A stretch of 64,000 nucleotides of DNA from Bradyrhizobium sp. CCBAU 51627 (GCF_028128765.1 NZ_LBJG01000024.1:1054001-1118000), one strand, 5' to 3'. Numbered from the stretch's first letter, positions 49,380-57,885 are shown. The notes: generated from the letters alone by a model not told the origin. Numbers and translations: made by a program.

Positions 49380-51665
49380 ATGTCGTTTGAGCGGGTCCTG
49401 CGATGGGGTCTGGTTGCGATTGCAATCGCAGGATTGGCCGCGGGTCTTCTCGCGGAAGTAGCGGGCCGCGCCGATCTGGCGGATCTTGCGTGGGAACTCG
49501 GCACCGCGCCCGTGATCGGCGGGCTGGCGATCTCGATTGTCAGGGATCTTCTGAGCGGTCGCTTCGGAGTGGATGCGATTGCGCTGCTGTCGATGAGCGC
49601 AGCGTTGGCGCTCGGCCAGCCACTTGCAGGAGCCGTGGTTGCGCTGATGTATTCCGGCGGCAACGTGCTGGAGGATATTGCGATCGCACGGGCGGAACGC
49701 GACCTGCGCTCCCTGGTCGATCGGGCACCGCGGCAGGCGCACCGCAATAGTAACGGCGGGATCGAGGACGTTCCGGTTGACGCAGTCTTGGTCGGCGAAG
49801 AGCTCCTCGTAAGGGCGGGCGAGATCGTGCCGGTCGACGGCATCGTTGGCTCCGTCGCGGCTACCATCGACGAATCCGCGGTTACGGGCGAGCCGATCCC
49901 GGTCGAGAAGACACGTGGCAGTGCGGTTCTCTCCGGTTCGCTGAATGCGGGCGAGACTTTCGAGTTGCTCGTGACGGCGCCAGCCGGCGAGAGCACCTAT
50001 GCCGGCATCGTGCGCATGGTGACGGCCGCGCAAACCGCGAAGGCTCCCTTTGTGCGGATGGCCGATCGTTTTGCAGTGATTCTTCTCCCGGTGACGCTCG
50101 CGGTTGCTTTCATGGCGTGGCGCATATCCGGTGATCTGACGCGCAGCCTTGCTGTGCTGGTGGCGGCGACGCCTTGTCCCTTGATCCTGGCCGCACCGGT
50201 CGCCTTCATTGCAGGGGTGGCGCGAGCGGCTCGCCGCGGCATCCTTGCCAAGGGGGGAGGGGCGCTGGAGGCGCTGGCCCGCGCTCACACGGTGCTGTTT
50301 GACAAGACCGGTACCCTGACCGTCGGAGGGGCACGGCTGCTTTCGATCGAGGTTGCTCCGGGGGAGGACCCTGACGAGGTCCTCCGGCTCGGCGCATCGC
50401 TCGAGCAGGCCTCGCATCACGTGCTTGCCAAGACGGTCGTCGGCGCGGCTCTCGATCGCGGCCTCAAGCTCAGCGCACCCGAACAGGTCAAGGAGACCAT
50501 GGGCAGCGGCTTGTGCGGTCTGGTCGATGGGCGCCGGGTCACCGCGGGCTCGCGCGAGCTGCTTCGCTCGCATGGCGAACCGTCGCCTTGGGAGCTGCGG
50601 GCGATCCGGCGCGCTTCATGGCGCTCGGCACTGATCGTCTTCGTCGCCGTGGATGGCCGTCCGATCGGCGCGCTGCTGCTGGCGGACGAGTTGCGGGCTG
50701 ATACGCCGCGCGCAATCCGCCTGCTGCGCGATGCGGGCATCGCGCGAATGGTGATGGTCACGGGCGATCGCGCCGCGGCAGCGCAAGCCATTGGTGCAGC
50801 GCTCGACCTCGACGCCGTGCTGGCCGATCGTGTTCCTTCGGACAAGGTCGAGGCGGTGCGCACCGAACAGCGGCTGCATCCGACCATCATGGTCGGCGAT
50901 GGCATCAACGACGCCCCGGCACTGGCCGTGGCCGATATCGGGGTCGCGCTCGGCGCGCGCGGCGCGACCGCGTCGTCCGAGGCCGCCGATGTCGTGATAT
51001 TGGCCGACCGGCTCGATCGCGTCAGCGAAGCGATCATCATCGCGCAGCGGGCACGACGTATTGCCTTGCAAAGCATTGTGGTCGGCATGGGCTTGTCATT
51101 GGTGGCAATGCTGGCTGCCACCGTTGGCTGGCTTGAACCGGTGCCTGCGGCCATCGTCCAGGAGGTCATCGACGTTGCAGTCATTGTGAATGCCCTGCGG
51201 GCACTCACTCCGGCCTTTGCCAGGGGCAGCGCGCATATCACCGCGGAGCAGGGGTTGGCATTGCATCACGATCATCAGGCCCTGTTCAAGGACCTCGATC
51301 GCTTGCGCAAGATCGTCGATGCGCTGGATGACGCAGCCCCCGAGTCCGCCGCGGCTTTGATTGGCGATGCTCAGCACATCGTTCAGAACAGCGTTGTCAT
51401 GCACGAGCGGGCGGACGAGGACAGCGTCTATCCGAAGCTTGCTGAGGTGCTCCGCGAACGTCACGGCCTCTCCGCCATGAGCCGCGCGCATCGCGAGATT
51501 CTGCACCTTACCCGGCTGCTCGATCGGATCGTGGAGGATCTACCGTCAGAGAAGGTCGATCGCTATCTGGTCCGAGACGCTCAACGGGTGATCGAGGCGA
51601 TCGAAACACTGGTGCGCATGCACACAGCCCAGGAGGAGGATATCTACGAAGCGGTGTCGGCGTAG
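49380..51665 (+). CDS. P1B-5 type metal-transporting ATPase with C-terminal hemerythrin domain
   Basis: A 761-residue P-type ATPase without N-terminal metal domain. Core motifs are intact: TPCPL in TM4 (Thr264-Pro-Cys266-Pro267), DKTGTLT (Asp308) and GDGINDAPAL. TM6 carries QEVID (residues 594-598), the QExxD signature; TPCP with QExxD defines the P1B-5 group (Ni2+/Fe2+, e.g. Nia). From about residue 628 a HHE hemerythrin-like domain follows (HHDHQALFKDLDRL; MHERADEDSVYPKL; HREILHLTRLL; MHTAQEEDIYEAV), which should bind a di-iron site. This pairing is known for P1B-5 enzymes. A FixK box suggests expression at low oxygen. Confidence 0.93.
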   Translation: MSFERVLRWGLVAIAIAGLAAGLLAEVAGRADLADLAWELGTAPVIGGLAISIVRDLLSGRFGVDAIALLSMSAALALGQPLAGAVVALMYSGGNVLEDIAIARAERDLRSLVDRAPRQAHRNSNGGIEDVPVDAVLVGEELLVRAGEIVPVDGIVGSVAATIDESAVTGEPIPVEKTRGSAVLSGSLNAGETFELLVTAPAGESTYAGIVRMVTAAQTAKAPFVRMADRFAVILLPVTLAVAFMAWRISGDLTRSLAVLVAATPCPLILAAPVAFIAGVARAARRGILAKGGGALEALARAHTVLFDKTGTLTVGGARLLSIEVAPGEDPDEVLRLGASLEQASHHVLAKTVVGAALDRGLKLSAPEQVKETMGSGLCGLVDGRRVTAGSRELLRSHGEPSPWELRAIRRASWRSALIVFVAVDGRPIGALLLADELRADTPRAIRLLRDAGIARMVMVTGDRAAAAQAIGAALDLDAVLADRVPSDKVEAVRTEQRLHPTIMVGDGINDAPALAVADIGVALGARGATASSEAADVVILADRLDRVSEAIIIAQRARRIALQSIVVGMGLSLVAMLAATVGWLEPVPAAIVQEVIDVAVIVNALRALTPAFARGSAHITAEQGLALHHDHQALFKDLDRLRKIVDALDDAAPESAAALIGDAQHIVQNSVVMHERADEDSVYPKLAEVLRERHGLSAMSRAHREILHLTRLLDRIVEDLPSEKVDRYLVRDAQRVIEAIETLVRMHTAQEEDIYEAVSA

Positions 51666-51750
51666 GCGACGGCCGTTCTGTTCGGTCCACACCGAATGTA
51701 CATTGCCGCGCTCTAGGTCGGATCGAGTTTCGCCCAGCATTCCTGACCCA

Positions 51751-51764
51751 TTGATCTGCATCAG
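51751..51764 (+). promoter_or_regulatory. FixK/FNR-type box upstream of a small secreted protein gene
   Basis: TTGATCTGCATCAG matches TTGA-N6-TCAA except the last base and also the FNR TTGAT-N4-ATCA form. A -10-like TAGAAT (51791-51796) lies 26 bases further, at correct distance for a class II activator. The start codon at 51830 is 65 bases downstream. Confidence 0.7.
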
Positions 51765-51829
51765 TGCGTGGGTCGAATTCTTTGCTTCGATAGAATTTCC
51801 TCAAACACGGGTCACGTGGGAGGAAAATC

Positions 51830-52096
51830 ATGATCATAAGATATGTTTTGGCAGGAGCACTTGTGATCGCGTTCCTGACAGACGGCAGCTTGGCTCAGAA
51901 CTCGCTTCGCATCGATGAGCACGTCTATCAGGGCGGCCCGAAATCGAGCGTTCCCCATGCAAGCCGGGTGACTGGCCCTTACAGCGCTTACGGAATGGCA
52001 GGCGTCGAGAGCGGCCCCGGCGCGGTGACTCCAACCGGCCGGACGCCCCATCGTTATCGAGGAGGCCCGCAGACGGTGGTTCCGCATGCATACTGA
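51830..52096 (+). CDS. Small secreted protein with YxGGPxxxVPHA repeats
   Basis: An 88-residue protein with a signal peptide (MIIRYVLAGALVIAFLTDGSLAQ) and a 65-residue mature part rich in Gly, Pro and His. Two related units, YQGGPKSSVPHA and YRGGPQTVVPHA, frame it. A well-placed FixK/FNR box and TAGAAT -10 sit upstream. I do not recognise a family; the histidines could bind metal. Low-oxygen expression is likely. Confidence 0.75.
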   Translation: MIIRYVLAGALVIAFLTDGSLAQNSLRIDEHVYQGGPKSSVPHASRVTGPYSAYGMAGVESGPGAVTPTGRTPHRYRGGPQTVVPHAY

Positions 52097-52250
52097 CCTT
52101 CGTTTCGAGTGAAGCGTCCACAGCGCTTCGGTCGGGCTGCGCAAGAGCCCAAACGTGATCGAGACCCCACCCGCATGCTGGACGTCGATTGCCTAAGGCC
52201 GAACGGAAGGATCAGCACTTTCTTACGCTACACGAAGCCGGAGGAGCCCC

Positions 52251-52685
52251 ATGCGACGCCGAACCATTTCTATAGCGCTGTTATTTGCCACCTTGAGCTA
52301 TCCCGCTCTCGGCCAGTCCGCAGCCGATCACGAGGCCCACCATCCCGGACAGGACCAAATGTCGACTCCCGCTCAGACAAATTCTTCTTCAAACCAGTCG
52401 GAACAGCGACAAGGGATGAGCAGCGGAGGCATGATGGGAATGATGGGCCCCGGAATGAAGGGCCGTGGCACGATGGGCAGGGACACGGTGGGGCCACCCA
52501 TTATGTTTCGGATGATGTTTGCGCTGATGGATGCTGATGGTGACGGTACCGTCTCATTGGCGGAGTTTCAGGCAGCTCACGAACGAATTTTTAAGGCAAT
52601 GGACAGCAACAAGGATGGCAAGCTGACCTTGGAAGAAATGCTGGCATTCATGCACGGGACGAGGAGCTCGGTCCCGCAGCAATAG
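52251..52685 (+). CDS. Secreted EF-hand protein
   Basis: A 144-residue exported protein: signal peptide MRRRTISIALLFATLSYPALG, then a His/Gln/Met-rich linker (MMGMMGPGMKGRGTMGRD), and two EF-hand loops, DADGDGTVSLAEF and DSNKDGKLTLEEM, with intact acidic ligands. It should bind calcium in the periplasm; the Met-rich stretch might bind copper or another soft metal. Located between small secreted proteins, in a region with oxygen-responsive boxes, but no box is visible for this gene. Confidence 0.85.
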   Translation: MRRRTISIALLFATLSYPALGQSAADHEAHHPGQDQMSTPAQTNSSSNQSEQRQGMSSGGMMGMMGPGMKGRGTMGRDTVGPPIMFRMMFALMDADGDGTVSLAEFQAAHERIFKAMDSNKDGKLTLEEMLAFMHGTRSSVPQQ

Positions 52686-52799
52686 AGCCATTCGGGCAGA
52701 AGAGCATAGGTCTCGCGGCGAGCCGGCCTCGGCTTGCGGGACGCTTCTGGACAATGCGCGCCGGCGAGCGGTGCTTCCGCCGCCAGCGTCGATAGAATT

Positions 52800-53276
52800 T
52801 CAATGTTCCAGCGACTGCCAGCCTGCATGGTCAAAATATTTGCCGTATTGAGCAAGCGCCCGCACGATTTTTATCGTCCCCCGATCGCGGCCAACCTCGG
52901 TCTTCATATCGGCCGCACCCTCGATGACCTGCTCGAGGACCAGGTGAAGTTGCTGGTCGGCCTGCTCGGGCAGCTTGCAGTTTCCGAGCACATCGTCGAT
53001 CTGCGTCTGGATGCGCGTTGCCAGGGCTTCATATTGCGCAGGCGTGAACACATTGTTGTAAATGGGCGCGAACGATTGCGCCATAGCGATACGGATTTCG
53101 TCCATGCCGCGGCGCAGGGCATCTTCCGTCGACCACTTCTTGCCGTGGTCTAGCCGAAGCTGGACTGTCGCGGGTGGTCCGTCATGCACGTACGGTCCAG
53201 CGGCGAGGCCAAGTGGCGCCAGGGCAAACCCGAGTGCGGCGACTAGGGGTATGAGCGACTTGGTCAGAAGTGGCAC
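52800..53276 (-). CDS. Periplasmic helical protein of unknown function
   Basis: A 158-residue secreted protein: signal peptide VPLLTKSLIPLVAALGFALAP-like (GTG start, 53276, with GGAGA 8 bases upstream), then a helix-rich mature part with a short conserved stretch (IRIAMAQSFAPIYNNVFTPAQYEALATRIQTQIDDVLGNCKLPEQADQQLHLVLEQVIEGAADMK is the body, described here by parts): one cysteine in GNCKLPEQ and a YNNVFTP loop. I do not recognise a named family; similar proteins occur next to metal or redox genes in Bradyrhizobium. Confidence 0.65.
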   Translation of the reverse strand: MPLLTKSLIPLVAALGFALAPLGLAAGPYVHDGPPATVQLRLDHGKKWSTEDALRRGMDEIRIAMAQSFAPIYNNVFTPAQYEALATRIQTQIDDVLGNCKLPEQADQQLHLVLEQVIEGAADMKTEVGRDRGTIKIVRALAQYGKYFDHAGWQSLEH

Positions 53277-53487
53277 CGGCTTTCTCCGAAGAATTTCTTT
53301 GCTCGCAAATAGGAGGACGCGACAGCCAGGAGCTTGCGCTGGAGCAAAGTCCGGGCGAATGAGCTGCGGCCCCACGACGCAGTATGCCTCGCAGGGGCGG
53401 TTACGGCGGCGGTCGTTAGCCAACTAGCTGAAGAGAATACTCTCCGGGCCTGCTTTGATTAGGTGTGCAACACCATGACAAGCAGCC

Positions 53488-53501
53488 TTGAGTCAGCTCA
53501 A
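53488..53501 (+). promoter_or_regulatory. FixK/FNR-type box upstream of the ferric-reductase fragment
   Basis: TTGAGTCAGCTCAA is a perfect dyad and matches TTGA-N6-TCAA exactly. It is 57 bases before the ATG at 53559, similar to the other FixK boxes in this region. Confidence 0.75.
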
Positions 53502-53558
53502 TGCAGCGCTGCTCAATGAGTCCAAGCTGGTGCTCGTATCGTCGTGAGCGAGGACTAC

Positions 53559-53762
53559 ATGCAAAATCTCAAGCGAGCATTTTGGGGGACACTCGCTGCT
53601 CTCATCCTGCTGTGGCTGGTGGCTGAGCCGCATCCGTTCGGGCCGGGCCCCTTCTTCCCGCTCCGCGAAAGAATGGTGCAGCTGAGCGGCGTCCTCGCAA
53701 TCGGTTGTATGAGCTTGGCGACAATCCTCGCCCTGCGGCCGCAGCAAAGCACCCGCTTCTAA
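53559..53762 (+). pseudogene. Truncated ferric-reductase-like transmembrane protein (N-terminal stub)
   Basis: 67 residues with MQNLKRAFWGTLAALILLWLVAEP and FFPLRERMVQLSGVLAIGCMSLATILALRP: the start of bacterial ferric-reductase-like or NADPH-oxidase-like membrane proteins, which go on for several hundred residues. Here a stop follows after LRPQQSTRF and no continuation is seen downstream in any frame, so it looks like a remnant. A perfect FixK/FNR box upstream implies it was, or still is, an oxygen-regulated gene. Confidence 0.7.
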
Positions 53763-53787
53763 GCCATGCGAGGCACAGAAATTCGTA

Positions 53788-54165
53788 TCAATCGTCGCAC
53801 GGGCCATAGTAGCGCTTCGCAAGACGATAGTGCTTTCCCTGCGCAACATACTCCTCGTGCAGGCAGCTCTCGCCCCTCCGGAATGCCTTATCGCCATCGC
53901 ATCGCACGTTCTCGAAATGGAGCCTGACCGTCGTTGATTGGTTGAGATAAGTCCCAAAGTAATGGAGAGCTTGAGCGCGCCCGCCACACCTCTGGAGCAC
54001 GGTCTCACGAACCTCGGGCGGCAGCCGATCGATATGATCGGGATTCCAGGGGCCGTCGTGCGAACTGGAGCTTCCGAGCGCTAACGCGGTGCCTGGGAAG
54101 CAGGCCGCTTGCACCAGGAAAACGATCGCGAACAGCGACAGCAGGTGCGGCTTCCATTTGCGCAT
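53788..54165 (-). CDS. Secreted cysteine-containing protein of unknown function
   Basis: A 125-residue protein with a signal peptide (MRKWKPHLLSLFAIVFLVQAACFPGTALA) and a mature part with four cysteines (RCGG, VRCDG, ESCLHEE, GPCDD) that probably form two disulfides. Its C-terminus LAKRYYGPCDD is notable. I do not recognise a family. Between it and the porin gene lies a perfect 16-bp palindrome (54186-54201), 20 bases upstream of its start. Confidence 0.7.
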   Translation of the reverse strand: MRKWKPHLLSLFAIVFLVQAACFPGTALALGSSSSHDGPWNPDHIDRLPPEVRETVLQRCGGRAQALHYFGTYLNQSTTVRLHFENVRCDGDKAFRRGESCLHEEYVAQGKHYRLAKRYYGPCDD

Positions 54166-54185
54166 CGCGGCACCGAGCGGACATC

Positions 54186-54201
54186 GATCAATGGATTGAT
54201 C
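54186..54201. promoter_or_regulatory. Perfect 16-bp palindrome upstream of a small secreted protein
   Basis: GATCAATGGATTGATC is a perfect dyad with the half-site ATCAAT. It is 21 bases before the minus-strand start at 54165 and 36 bases after the porin stop. It could be an operator; the sequence ATCAAT..ATTGAT is the inverse of an FNR half-site pair and may be coincidence. Confidence 0.4.
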
Positions 54202-54236
54202 CTATCAGAAATCCGCGGTGCAAGGCGAAAAGAAAA

Positions 54237-56279
54237 TCAGAACTGTGCGTGCAGCCGAGTAGCGATGATCGAGACCGGTCCACGATCGCGGTTGTAAGCG
54301 GGATTGGTGATGAACTGATAATCGAAGCCGAGCGTCCATGTCGCGATCGGAAGCGTGTAGTATATTTCCATGATCTTCTCGGCGCCCGGATGCGGAAGCT
54401 GTCCGTCGCCGATCAACGCGCTGTAGCCGCCTGCGGCGAAATAGGCTTGGTGCGTTGCGAAAATCATGTTGCGAATGCCGGCTATTCCGAGCGTGTCGTT
54501 CGGCCTGTTCCAGAATTTGCCCGAGATCGAGGCGCCGCCTGCGAGCGTGGCGTCGGCGTCGGTAAATGCGTAGGCTTCCAACTTGCCGGGCGTGTAGCCA
54601 GCCCGCGCGAACAGGCCCAGACCGGGGATGATCTGCTGCTCGATGTTGCCGGCAATTCCGAGCTTGCTCGTATAGGTGCGCACCAGCGAAAGGTCCGGCG
54701 CCGCGCCGGTCAGGTTGGCGAAATCGACGGCATCCTGGAAATTTCCGATCCGTGCGCGCGTCAGATAGCCGGTCACGGCGATCTTGCCGGGCTGGTCCGC
54801 GAGCTCGTAGCGACGCTCGACCTCGCCAACCATCTGGAATTGGCCGAAGGCCGGATCGAGATTCGTGCTGTTCGGTACCGCGGGTCCGTCGAACACGCCG
54901 GCGCGAAAGGTCCAAGGCCCGGTGTACCACTCGGCAGCGGCGCCATAGGTAAAGGCCCACGCATCCGCGGCGTAGTCGAATGCGCCGGTGTTGACCAGCG
55001 TCCAGTTGAGGAAATCGCCGCGGGGGTCGTGCGCATATTTGTTGGAGTCGAAGATGTCGACGACGCTGAACTTGCCGACGGTGAGCACGAGGCGATCGCC
55101 GGTCTGGGAGCCTGCGAACTGCATGGGCCCGGCCTCGACCTTCTGCACCTCGCCGCCGAGGTCGATCGTCTGCCGCAGAAATGCGCGCGGAATCCTCGCA
55201 TAGGGATAGGTGGCCCCCACCTTGTACGCCTCCGCGCTTGGGAAGCCGGCCACTCCGAACGTGCCGTTGAGGCCGAAGCCCTGGTCGATTTCCGGATTGA
55301 TCCAGATTTCGCCGCCGTCCCAGGGGCGGAAGCCGACGAAGAGGTCGGCATCGAGGGTTTCCCGCACCTGATTGGGTGAGAGGCTGTTCTGACCGGCATA
55401 GGGCGCGCGAAACGGCAGCGCATATTGGGTGACGATCGTCGTCTGCCCGTGTACGGCGAAATTGTCGGCCTCCACAGGCGAGATGCCGTTGACGGCAAAA
55501 TCGGTGTGCAAGGGGTCGGGACCAAGCTGATAGTTCAACCCGAGCTGGAGGCGTTGGACCGAGAGGTTGGAATTGAGCTGCTCGACCGAAGCGGCGAGGC
55601 TTTTGCGATGATCGCCGAAGCCCGAGGCAAGATATTCGGCCTTGGCCGTCCAGTGCGGCGCGATCGGCATCTCGGCCCCGATCCCGGCGGCCCAGCCAAG
55701 GCGCCACGTCAGCGCGGTGTCGAGCGTTCCGACAGCGGCATTGCCGACCAGCGGCGTGCCGGCAAGTTGCGTGCGCTCCAGCCGGTCGTAGGACCAGGCG
55801 AAGCCCCCCGTCGCATAGAACAGCCAGTGATCGAGGGCATAGCCGAGCCTGCCGCGCGCCGTCCCCATGCCCAGCACAGTGTCGCGATAGCTGGCCGTGC
55901 CGCCAGAGACGGACGTTACGGTTTGTTCTCCCGCAAGCATGTTGGGGGCGGAAAAGTCGGCCTCGAAACCCATCACGAGGCGCGACGGCAGCATCAGATT
56001 GTAGCCGCCTTGCACGCCGAAGAGGTAGCTGCCGGTGCCTTTGAAAGCATCATAGGAATTGAACAGGTCGGTCGACCCTCTCTCAGTCGACAGGGCACTG
56101 CTCGCGCTCCAGCGCGACGAGCCGCCGGCATATCCGAAATGGCCGCCCAGATAGAATCCGGTCCAATCCGCAATGGCGGGCGTTGGAGCCTTGAGTGGCG
56201 ACGACTCGGCCGCGCCGCCTGCACTGGGCGCGGCGAGAGCGAGGCTCACGACTGCGCCTGCGAGACGTATCCGTTTCAT
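54237..56279 (-). CDS. Outer-membrane porin with N-terminal Omp25-like domain and C-terminal OprB-like barrel
   Basis: A 680-residue outer-membrane protein. After the signal peptide (MKRIRLAGAVVSLALAAPSAGGA) residues 30-270 contain DWTGFYLGGHFGYAGG and repeated aromatic beta-strand patterns of Omp25/RopB-type small barrels, ending in LQLGLNYQLG. From about residue 290 a carbohydrate-porin (OprB) like barrel follows (ETLDADLFVGFRPWDGGEIWINPEIDQGFGL; YALPFRAPYAGQNS; GPWTFRAGVFDG; DYQFITNPAYNRDRGPVSIIATRLHAQF as the end strand, closing with F). The two-barrel layout is unusual. It stands alone. Confidence 0.88.
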   Translation of the reverse strand: MKRIRLAGAVVSLALAAPSAGGAAESSPLKAPTPAIADWTGFYLGGHFGYAGGSSRWSASSALSTERGSTDLFNSYDAFKGTGSYLFGVQGGYNLMLPSRLVMGFEADFSAPNMLAGEQTVTSVSGGTASYRDTVLGMGTARGRLGYALDHWLFYATGGFAWSYDRLERTQLAGTPLVGNAAVGTLDTALTWRLGWAAGIGAEMPIAPHWTAKAEYLASGFGDHRKSLAASVEQLNSNLSVQRLQLGLNYQLGPDPLHTDFAVNGISPVEADNFAVHGQTTIVTQYALPFRAPYAGQNSLSPNQVRETLDADLFVGFRPWDGGEIWINPEIDQGFGLNGTFGVAGFPSAEAYKVGATYPYARIPRAFLRQTIDLGGEVQKVEAGPMQFAGSQTGDRLVLTVGKFSVVDIFDSNKYAHDPRGDFLNWTLVNTGAFDYAADAWAFTYGAAAEWYTGPWTFRAGVFDGPAVPNSTNLDPAFGQFQMVGEVERRYELADQPGKIAVTGYLTRARIGNFQDAVDFANLTGAAPDLSLVRTYTSKLGIAGNIEQQIIPGLGLFARAGYTPGKLEAYAFTDADATLAGGASISGKFWNRPNDTLGIAGIRNMIFATHQAYFAAGGYSALIGDGQLPHPGAEKIMEIYYTLPIATWTLGFDYQFITNPAYNRDRGPVSIIATRLHAQF

Positions 56280-56570
56280 CTTCGTTCAACAGCCCTATTC
56301 AAAACTGCGGTCAAGCAGCAATCGCCGGCGTCGTAGCTTCTGTCATTCGCAAGTGACGGATTTGCAACAATGACTTGCTGGAGCCGCAACGTTCGTGCCC
56401 ATGAAGGTGATGGTCTCCGGCTCCAAAGCGCTCCGAGCCGGGCTCTCAGCGTGACCTCAGGCCGTACTGCTCCTGCGCGCTTCAACCCGGTCCTCAGGCG
56501 GGCGACGCTGCTGCCCAGCAAAATTCGGCAACGATGTCGCGAATGGAATTTGTCGCTCGGAGGTGCGCCC

Positions 56571-57266
56571 TTACCCGAACAGATGCGCGAGCCAATACGC
56601 CGCTCCGGCGGCCAGTCCGCCCACGAGCAGCGTTTGCAGCGCCGACTTGATCTTGTTGACGCCTGTGAAGTGTCCTTTGACAGCCCCGAAGCAAAGCAGG
56701 GCCGCACCGGTCGCGGCCACCGAGATCTGCAAGGCTGTCCCGATGTTCCGGGTGAACATGTAGGGCACCAGCGGAATCAAACCGCCGACCACGTACGAGC
56801 CTCCGATCGTGGCGGCGCTGATAGGGGCACGTTTCGGATCCGGACGCTCCAGCCCCAGTTCGAATCTCATCATGAAGTCGACCCATCGCTGCCGATTTGA
56901 CGCGACCGCACCGATAACCGACTTGAGCGCATCTCCCTCGATGCCATACTCGCGGAAGATCTGCTCGACCTCGTCGATCTCCCGTTCACGCATGTGATCG
57001 ATTTCATGGTGTTCGCGCTGTTCTTCAGCTGCGTAATGCTCTGCGTCCGTGCGCGCGGCGAGATATCCGCCAAGGCCCATCGCGATGGCGCCGGCGACAA
57101 CCTCCGCCAACCCGGCAGTGACGATCACGTCCGTGTTGGTAACGGCCGCGGAAAGACCGGCTGCCAGCGCGAACGGGACCGTCAAGCCGTCAGCCATCCC
57201 GATCACGACGTCACGGACGCTTTCCGAGGCGGTGAAGTGCTTTTCGATGTGAGGGGTGGCTGGCAC
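56571..57266 (-). CDS. VIT1/CCC1 family Fe2+/Mn2+ transporter
   Basis: A 231-residue membrane protein with five helices in the VIT1/CCC1 pattern: SVRDVVIGMADGLTVPFALAAGLS, GLAEVVAGAIAMGLGGYLAARTDAEHY, then a hydrophilic metal-binding loop rich in Glu/His (EEQREHHEIDHMREREIDEVEQIF) and the C-terminal helices AAGAAYWLAHLFG. It likely exports or sequesters iron or manganese. Its context of metal/redox genes supports that. Confidence 0.93.
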   Translation of the reverse strand: MPATPHIEKHFTASESVRDVVIGMADGLTVPFALAAGLSAAVTNTDVIVTAGLAEVVAGAIAMGLGGYLAARTDAEHYAAEEQREHHEIDHMREREIDEVEQIFREYGIEGDALKSVIGAVASNRQRWVDFMMRFELGLERPDPKRAPISAATIGGSYVVGGLIPLVPYMFTRNIGTALQISVAATGAALLCFGAVKGHFTGVNKIKSALQTLLVGGLAAGAAYWLAHLFG

Positions 57267-57308
57267 AGGGCGCTCCTGGTTGCAGTTTGGGTTTTTGAAG
57301 AGAGCTGC

Positions 57309-57875
57309 CTAGTCAGTAGCTCTCTTGCGGCCGGAGATCATGGACGCGACCAGGTTCTCGCGATGCTCGAAGCTTGCGATCAACACGCCAAGGACATGCG
57401 CCACGACCAGGCCGACGGTCAGGTTGGCCAGGAATTCGTGAACGTGTTCGATCAGCTTCGAGCCCCAGTAGGCATCCGTCGTCATCATGTAGCCCGTCGC
57501 ACAGGTGCCGGCCAGCGCGACAATGAGGGCGATGATCATGGCACCGCCAGCGGGGTTATGTCCGATGTAGCGGGGCGCCCTGAGCAGAGCGACATCGCGA
57601 AGATAGGCGAGCACCTCGCGTGGCGGACGAACGAAGTTCGAGAAGCGCGCATGTCGCGGGCCGACGAAACCCCAGACGATGCGGATCGCGAGGAAGCCGG
57701 CGATGGCGTAGCCGGCCGCGACGTGCACCCGCTCGATCTCGTCGCCGGTGGCGTAGGCCAGAACGAACAGGCTCGCCAGCGACCAGTGGAAGATCCGGAC
57801 GAACGGATCCCAGACCTTGACCGTGGCCGGCGGCATCGCGCCGCCGGCTCCGATCGTGTTGCTCACGGTTCTCAT
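57309..57875 (-). CDS. Cytochrome b561-type membrane protein
   Basis: A 188-residue four-helix cytochrome b: VWDPFVRIFHWSLASLFVLAYATG with the first haem-ligand His, VHVAAGYAIAGFLAIRIVWGFVGPRHARF, then HEFLANLTVGLVVAHVLGVLIASFEHRENLVASMISGRKR with the last His pair. Such proteins accept electrons from quinol and feed a periplasmic partner, often with PepSY or cytochrome c genes. It starts 10 bases after the upstream PepSY gene, so the two are cotranscribed. Confidence 0.93.
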   Translation of the reverse strand: MRTVSNTIGAGGAMPPATVKVWDPFVRIFHWSLASLFVLAYATGDEIERVHVAAGYAIAGFLAIRIVWGFVGPRHARFSNFVRPPREVLAYLRDVALLRAPRYIGHNPAGGAMIIALIVALAGTCATGYMMTTDAYWGSKLIEHVHEFLANLTVGLVVAHVLGVLIASFEHRENLVASMISGRKRATD

Positions 57876-57885
57876 TTGCGGACGG

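Noticed and set aside
54186..54201. GATCAATGGATTGATC as an FNR box
   Set aside because: The half-sites are inverted (ATCAA...TTGAT instead of TTGAT...ATCAA) and the spacing is wrong; kept only as an unassigned palindrome.
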